NCBI GenBank assembly: GCA_935421135.1
Contig: OW285193.1
Location: forward strand, 4,027,996-4,091,995
DNA length: 64,000 bases
Source: Bugulina stolonifera
Taxonomy: Eukaryota; Bryozoa; Gymnolaemata; Cheilostomatida; Bugulidae
Direction: 5' to 3'
Shown here piece after piece: positions 58,801 through 64,000 of the stretch (position 1 is its first letter; the number at the start of each line of letters is the position of its first letter). The position numbers and the translations under genes were made by a program. The notes beneath the pieces are model-generated. The model was not told the origin of the DNA, did no database searches, and was given only the letters and a program-made list of their open reading frames with translations.

Positions 58801-59738
58801 AAGTTGTCGTATCTACATTCAACTAACCAATGGAACGGCAGAGTCTTTTTGATTGCTATAATTCAACGAAATACAGAATTTAAATAATCTCCTCCTTCTT
58901 TTTTTGTTTGGAATGTTTGAACACATAAACTTTGTATTGAGTGAACTACTTTATTTCATATTTTGGCCACTAGGGAGGCGAGAAACCTGTTTCACTTGAC
59001 CTAAATTATACTATTCACGCTACATGTATTAACATGACATACTACGTGTAATTATTATATAATATATTATAATGCATGGATTAAAGTGTGTACATACGTA
59101 CACGTATAACATAATGTAAACTTGGCAGAGTGCATGTTGAATTGTAAAGTATTGCAATGTAATAACGCACTTGAGAAAATGTAATGACATATTACATTGT
59201 ATATCAGTACCGACACCTACATGTAGATGTACTACGTATAAAATAATATACAGGTAGGTGAGTTATTTAGTAGTCCTTTCATTACAGTATCGCAGGTATA
59301 AATGATGCTATTGACTTGAGATTACCTGCAGAAGTTTCATGTAGTTACTCTTAACCTGAGATCTAAGGAGATTCTCCACTTCTATACTTGAGAGGTCAGG
59401 GTTGACGACTCCAGTAGACGGGCCTGCAACGAGTGGTTCTACATAAATAACACCATGGTAGAAAATCTACTGTCGAACCAATCACATTATACACAGTACT
59501 ATGGGCCTTTTATGGGGGAGGTGAGTTGAATGTCCGTATGACATTGAGTCACATGATCTAAATGCTATAAACACTTGAAATGTGATCCATACTTACTCGA
59601 CCTCTCGATAGGTTTGAGACTAGACTGTGATCTGCTGATGTTAGGTCGGGATATTCTAAGTTTAGATTCTGGTCTAAAGACAAAGGAAGAAGCTGTACCG
59701 GGACGTCCTACCGACAGCACCTCACCAGTGGCAGCCAT
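37559..59738 (-). CDS. EFCAB6: EFCAB6-family EF-hand protein, complete, 27 exons
   Basis: Exons in transcript order: 59738-59597, 59438-59326, 58102-57882, 56718-56509, 56264-56152, 55873-55770, 55513-55365, 55068-54837, 54032-53872, 53708-53624, 53407-53363, 53277-53117, 52785-52618, 52098-51927, 51453-51378, 48024-47840, 47596-47378, 46881-46646, 45981-45751, 45481-45326, 42992-42797, 41553-41359, 41149-40888, 40031-39913, 39708-39471, 39097-38913, 37840-37559. All junctions are GT-AG and all phases match; 1551 aa (human about 1500). EF-hands occur along the whole length. Well-formed loops include DYNRDGRIQRHD (exon 4), DRNNDGFVSLTD (exon 7), DLEKSGYVSMMD (exon 20) and DADHNGLVSKSD (exon 17). 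Others lack position-12 Asp/Glu and are probably structural. In vertebrates the protein interacts with DJ-1 and androgen receptor. The gene is convergent with the TNK2-like gene. Confidence 0.96.
42549..42592. repeat. Self-complementary ACATGT repeat
   Basis: GTACATGTACATGTACATGT runs through 44 bases in intron 21 of the EFCAB6-like gene and is fully palindromic. Confidence 0.9.
47220..47348. mobile_element. Palindromic Tc1/mariner-like MITE with TA flanks
   Basis: Two arms of about 59 bases (47220-47278 and 47290-47348) are inverted copies with only a few differences around a short loop. The ends read TA-CGATGAGTGTATGC and the inverse of TA-CAATGAGTGTATGC, consistent with a TA target duplication. 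There is no coding capacity. It sits about 29 bases beyond the donor of EFCAB6 exon 17 (47378). Confidence 0.85.
48021..48148. repeat. 40-bp repeat, 3 copies, across the acceptor of EFCAB6 exon 16
   Basis: Units of the form GTAACCTGTAGGTACATGTC followed by AAGTATTACATGTACATGTAT. The first contains the exon 16 start and acceptor (minus strand ACATGTACCTACAG then GTTAC). The second repeats both exactly, and the third is diverged (GTAGCTACATGTC). Confidence 0.9.
48380..48493. repeat. 8-bp array (GGGTCAAT), about 14 copies
   Basis: Perfect tandem GGGTCAAT in the 3.35-kb intron 15 of the EFCAB6-like gene. Confidence 0.97.
50531..50629. repeat. 15-bp minisatellite, 6 copies
   Basis: Perfect AACACATGCCTTGAT units plus a partial copy in intron 15 of the EFCAB6-like gene. 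Open frames on both strands here are repeat translations. Confidence 0.95.
52366..52465 (+). mobile_element. Probable tRNA-type SINE remnant
   Basis: CTAGTGCTGGG (52371-52381) resembles an A box and GGTTCAAACCC (52401-52411) a near-perfect pol III B box, with suitable spacing. A SINE-like body with AAGGGCATCTGAC follows. It lies in intron 13 of the EFCAB6-like gene. Confidence 0.45.
52798..52965. repeat. Minisatellite of 31-45 bp units, 5 copies
   Basis: Each unit contains ATCATGAGGTAGTGATGTCATA. The array begins about 10 bases beyond the acceptor of EFCAB6 exon 13 but does not cover it. Confidence 0.9.
54297..54410. repeat. Irregular repeat of TACTGGTTACCAAT
   Basis: Six or so copies of ACTGGTTACCAAT/TTTCCAAT with variable spacing in intron 8 of the EFCAB6-like gene. 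Confidence 0.85.
57158..57280. mobile_element. 123-bp hAT MITE with perfect 8-bp target duplication
   Basis: The ends CAGGCTTGCCAAGT (57158-57171) and ACTTGGTAAGCCTG (57267-57280) are inverted copies with one mismatch. CCAGTAGA is exactly duplicated at 57150-57157 and 57281-57288. Internal TCAGGGAGA copies follow the same pattern as the subterminal parts of the 23398 element. Located in intron 3 of the EFCAB6-like gene. Confidence 0.92.
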
Positions 59739-60284
59739 TATACTAGTTCACCTAGAAAATTAATTACATGTGCATGTTAGGTATAATGATACATCATTTC
59801 ACATAGCCCTAGATCTTCGTGTGTTGGTGTAGCCATTGGGTTGGGGGTAGACATGATGCATAATAGAAAAGAAAACTTTCCTACCTGAAATTTCTCTCTA
59901 GAGCCTTATAGTCAAGTCATCACATAAAATTTCACCTAATGCTAAACTTATTGGGTGGTGCCCAGTCCTATCAGTGAAAGATGAAGATTGTGAAAAAAAA
60001 CACAGACATGTGTTAACTTCATATACAACGATTAACTGTAGTTTAAAGGTGGAAATGAGATGTAAGAGTATTTTAGTATTTAGATAAAAAGACGTCAGTA
60101 CAACCTCAGTACCTCAGTACCTGTCCAAGGTAGGGTGGGCATCGTAACCACCCCAGAGAGTTACTTACATGTATACTCACTTGGAAAGATGTTCAGATTT
60201 CGAACCCTAGAGGAAACACTGACCGTACAAACAGAAGACGGAGCGAAGATGATAAGTCGAGTACTAATAGAGGCACTGTCACTC

Positions 60285-60370
60285 ATACTGTGATTTATAA
60301 TACTGTGACTTATAATACTGTGACTTATAATACTGTGACTTATAATACTGTGACTAATACTGTGACTGAT
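60285..60370. repeat. 15-bp minisatellite (CTGTGACTTATAATA)
   Basis: Four or five tandem units, decaying into CTGTGACTAATA and CTGTGACTGATA at the right side, about 550 bases upstream of the EFCAB6-like start codon. Confidence 0.9.
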
Positions 60371-62259
60371 ACTAGTACACTATTAGCATTAATCACAGTA
60401 TCAGTCTAGGTACTAGTGGTATAGTGATTGTACTCACCTGTTATCAGCATACACTACTAAGTTTAGTTATTAGAATCACGTTGTTAACTAGTCAATCGGC
60501 CATTAGATTACTTCATGTTGCTATGCTACCTTAGTCTGAGTACCTAAACATTGTGGTGTATTATTTACATACCTCACCCGCAATGAGATACAGAGCTCAA
60601 GCTATTGTTTTAGTTTGCTGACACATGGGCTTTAATGTTAAACACAAGGGAGCTATTGTATTATATTGTTTACTTAAGTCTGGTTTGTTTTAAGTTGTGT
60701 AGCAGTACAATTCATACTTTCATATGTATGCATGCAATGTGATTGGATCAATACACTGCATAATTATATTATTTTTACGTATCTATTATACTCGAAACTC
60801 AGCAGCTATGGTTCTGTCTGATTGATTTTCCAGGAGTTTGATAGGCTGACCAATGATTAGTGTGGCAATTTTAAGCTTCACAATTTTACACAACGAGTCT
60901 ATAGCTGTGCCTCCTGGTACGTGTCAGTGTGTCAGCATAGCCTTATGACCTTAATTCCAACCCAAAAGTTGCCTCATGGAACTAAGGCTATGCAAATTCT
61001 TATTGTTACATGCTTAATAACTCGGCACCCTTACATGCAGTATTACAGGAACATTGAATTGAATATGAGTTATAAGGGCGCCATGGCACACCCCTATACA
61101 AGAGAGATGCCAGGCAAATCCCAGAGCCTACGATATCGAGTTCTTAGACTATGACCTGAGAGATGCTAGACAAATCCCAGAACCACAGTACCTGCTAAAG
61201 GTAGGGTGGGCATCATAATCAGAAGTGGGGGTCAGGGTGGTCTAGTTAGAACAAATGATTAGTGGAATATACATGTAACACATCAATTATGATACAGTAT
61301 AATACAGAGTATGCATGTGCATTCAGTGGGTTTCCATGCTACAAACAACAGACAGTTCCATGTATTTACTAGCACTGAAGAGAACATAGAGATTACTCTG
61401 GATGAGGGTGCTAAGCACATCTACGGAGATAAATTCCGTCAAATAGTGATTATCTAGTGACCATGGAAGGAACTACGTAATGTACATGTACATAGGATAT
61501 TAGCTACACTTTCATGGTGCTTCTGATTATAGTGTTAACATTGTGTATATAATTCTTGTAGCTGTATTGTAGCTCACTGCAGCAAAACCATTCTTCTAAT
61601 CTTGCCAACCTCAATCTAAGGATAAAACATTGTAAAAAATATTATATTGCTAAATTAATATAATAATGGTTAAACTGTATAGAATGTTGGTTTATATCAA
61701 CCACAGCATCAGTATATTATACATTTAGATGTAATGAATTGATTAATCTGATGGCTTTATTAGTGAACTATATTGTGAAAATAAATATTAGTTTTTGTAC
61801 ATGAAGTAATGCTTCAACAAAAAGTGTGTTTATGGCAAAACAACTCTTTTTACTTTTTTAAAAAAAGTGAGGATTAAGGATAAAGAGAAACCAAAGAAAA
61901 ACAATATTTTTCATGTTTTGAATGTGAGTTTTGACCAAAAGCAACAATTGCATTACATAATTATTGTAACAGCAAGTTCTGTTGCAAGTACATTGTAGTT
62001 ACCATATTATTATGGATGTTATTCTTTGATTGCTGGGCTTCACTGCAATACACTAATGATGTCAACTAATGGAAGTCATTTTATGCTGTGACTAACATAA
62101 CTGAAGTGTTTTAATACATGTATCGCAGGACCTGGTTACTAACATGCTACATGGTAGGTAGTACTGATTTCATTGGTTAGTTTTGTTTAAGTAGAGGAGT
62201 TGTCTCCCTCAACTGTCGGGTTCAGACTTGGCAACCTACCAAGATGATCATAATAGCAC

Positions 62260-62296
62260 TTTTATGAAGGGGCTCCCTGCAGGCCCCTTCATAAAA
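62260..62296. other. Strong inverted repeat (hairpin)
   Basis: TTTTATGAAGGGGC and GGCCCCTTCATAAAA pair around a loop of about 9 bases. A GGAGGAGCCCCTCC stretch lies 20 bases further. CAGACTTGGCAACC at about 62223 resembles the hAT-like ends in this window, so it may be a decayed element. Confidence 0.6.
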
Positions 62297-64000
62297 TCAT
62301 GATTTATTGGAGGAGCCCCTCCCCACAGCTAACTGCCACCTTTCAGTTAACATGACATATAAAGCAGCCAAAGATAGTGGAAGGAAAGGTCAGACACTCA
62401 ATGACAATACGCCCAAATACGCCCAATTTGGCGGTCCCGACGTTCAGCGATTGTCTTTCCCGCCATGCATGTGTTGCACTTTTAGATAGCTGACAGACTA
62501 GTATCGCGGTTTCACGGCTCAACTATTGAGTTCTCTCATTTATATAAGTAGACTGTTTATTCGGTGCCGCTGTTACAAATATTATCTGATTTGTCGACGG
62601 AGCACCAATAGTAAGAGCTGATTTGTACACAAGGTAGCACAACTCCTTGCTTAATCCAGACCATATTTGGAGGCAGGGGACAGGCAGTTTTTGGCCTGAG
62701 TGTCTGATCTTCTCTTCCACTCTCTTTGGCCAGGCATTATGTTAGCTGGTACATGTTTATCAATGTGCTATGCAAACCCAATGATAACTCACGATTCCAG
62801 ACCATATACATGTAACATATACAGTTGTGTTCAGAAATACGTATCAACTCTCCATTATCACTCTAGTCATTGAACATAAATGGGATGTTTCTTTAACAGA
62901 CCTTACACATTACATAATTCATTTAAACTATGCAAATTATGCATCATTGTAAAACTGGAAAAGTATCCCTTTTAATGGAATTAAAAAGTTTTCTATTAAC
63001 ACTTTGCCCATGCTGCCTCTAATTGAAATATCTCTGTTATCAAACTGTATACTGATTTATAACTGAAGACCTGCTGAATCTAATGAAGTTTACAGGTTAT
63101 AGCTATCTTTATTTGACTGGAAATTACAACTTTTCAAAAAACCCAATTTTTACCAATACAAAATTTACAGAAATTGTGGCTATTTTATTCTACCAACATT
63201 GGAAATTAATAGTAAACTAAAAAATAAAAAGCATATTTTCTCATTTTGCTTTGTAGCTGGAGCTGATATAGACTATTAGAAAGTTACCTAGGATAGTCGT
63301 TTTATGTGCATGCCTGATTCAGAATCAAAATCTAGCTCTGGCCCAGGATTTCCAAGCAATCCACAATACCATCAACACTGATATTTCTTCTGTTGTCAGC
63401 CATTTTCCATTCCAAAACGAAACTTTCAACACTTGGACGGCACTAACTTCAACTGACCAATGAAAGGCCTTAAGATGCTTCCATGGTTACATCACAGCCA
63501 ATTGTTTGAAGAAAATTCCTTTGACTGTCATAAAAGTCTGCCATTACATCAGAATTTTTATCTTGCTATTGGTGCTAAAGTGAAACTACCGAGTGACTAT
63601 AAATAGGACACAAGGCCCTGGATGAAAAACATTGATACCTATAAATAGGACAGTAGTCATGTATTTACTCAATGCGAGTATTAGGAAACAGACCCAAAGT
63701 TGAGAACCAAATTTAGTGTTTGCTTGTCCATTTCCGTCCCTACTAAGACGTACAATGTAAGATGACACAAAACAATATAACCAAACAACTATAACTAAAC
63801 AATGTCCAAAATATAACAGTGATGAATTTTTTGCAGGATTTCAAAAATTTTAAAGGGTACAAAACACTGTCTGTAATTTGGCTATTTTCACAGGGAAAAT
63901 ATATGAATATAGTTTTTATTTATATTTTTACAAAACTGTGCCAACTAGGATGGTGTTGGTATCAACACTTGGGGATAAGACAATTTTTCTCAAGCTAAAT

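Larger units (their letters stand above)
59739..64000. other. Region upstream of the EFCAB6-like gene; no gene supported
   Basis: The promoter of the EFCAB6-like gene should lie in the first few hundred bases, but no clear TATA or initiator stands out. A 15-bp minisatellite occupies 60285-60370. A 28-bp segment with GGTAGGGTGGGCATC appears at about 60116-60150 and again at 61188-61220. AT-rich sequence dominates after 61500. Short open frames here have no recognisable features. Confidence 0.4.

Noticed and set aside
60505..60535. RFX X-box in the upstream region of the EFCAB6-like gene (GTTGCTATGCTACC)
   Set aside because: Too many mismatches to the consensus to call without conservation data.

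Overview
This window is from an intron-rich, AT-rich animal genome. The evidence is dense GT-AG splicing, two large genes whose closest relatives are animal proteins (an ACK/TNK2 tyrosine kinase and EFCAB6), and animal-type transposons (Ty3/gypsy, several non-LTR elements, hAT, a Tc1/mariner-like MITE and tRNA-type SINEs). Introns are mostly a few hundred bases, minisatellites are common, and the palindromes TACATGTA and TAGGCCTA recur throughout. I infer a marine invertebrate, possibly a sponge or another early-branching lineage, but the sequence alone does not settle this.

Layout. 1-5.5 kb is a transposon graveyard: a Ty3/gypsy pol fragment, two non-LTR remnants and a non-autonomous hAT-like element. 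7.6-11.8 kb holds two small tail-to-tail genes: a plus-strand single-pass membrane protein (117 aa) that resembles KCNE potassium-channel subunits, and a minus-strand 256-aa tail-anchored coiled-coil protein with no family I recognise. 11.8-18.4 kb is intergenic, with a hAT MITE, a non-LTR 3' end, a SINE and a pair of RFX X-box-like palindromes. 18.45-36.5 kb is a complete TNK2/ACK gene: 19 exons, 1075 aa, SAM-like region, kinase, SH3, CRIB, Mig6-homology region and UBA. 37.56-59.74 kb, on the minus strand, is a complete EFCAB6 gene: 27 exons, 1551 aa, many EF-hands. All exon phases in the four reconstructed genes agree. 59.7-64 kb has no gene that I can support.

The most unusual feature is that tandem duplications repeatedly span exon-intron junctions. 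At least seven of the roughly 49 introns I could define have a splice site, with the exon bases beside it, copied into the intron. The extreme case is 11 copies of a 27-bp unit that each carry a GTGAGT donor, inside the kinase P-loop exon boundary. A second is a set of hAT-like elements with clear target-site duplications; the two longer copies share a cluster of GC-rich stem-loops near one end.

The four genes do not form an obvious pathway. TNK2 is a CDC42-effector kinase of endocytosis and receptor signalling. EFCAB6 is a poorly characterised EF-hand protein known in vertebrates mainly from testis. Both gene pairs are convergent.
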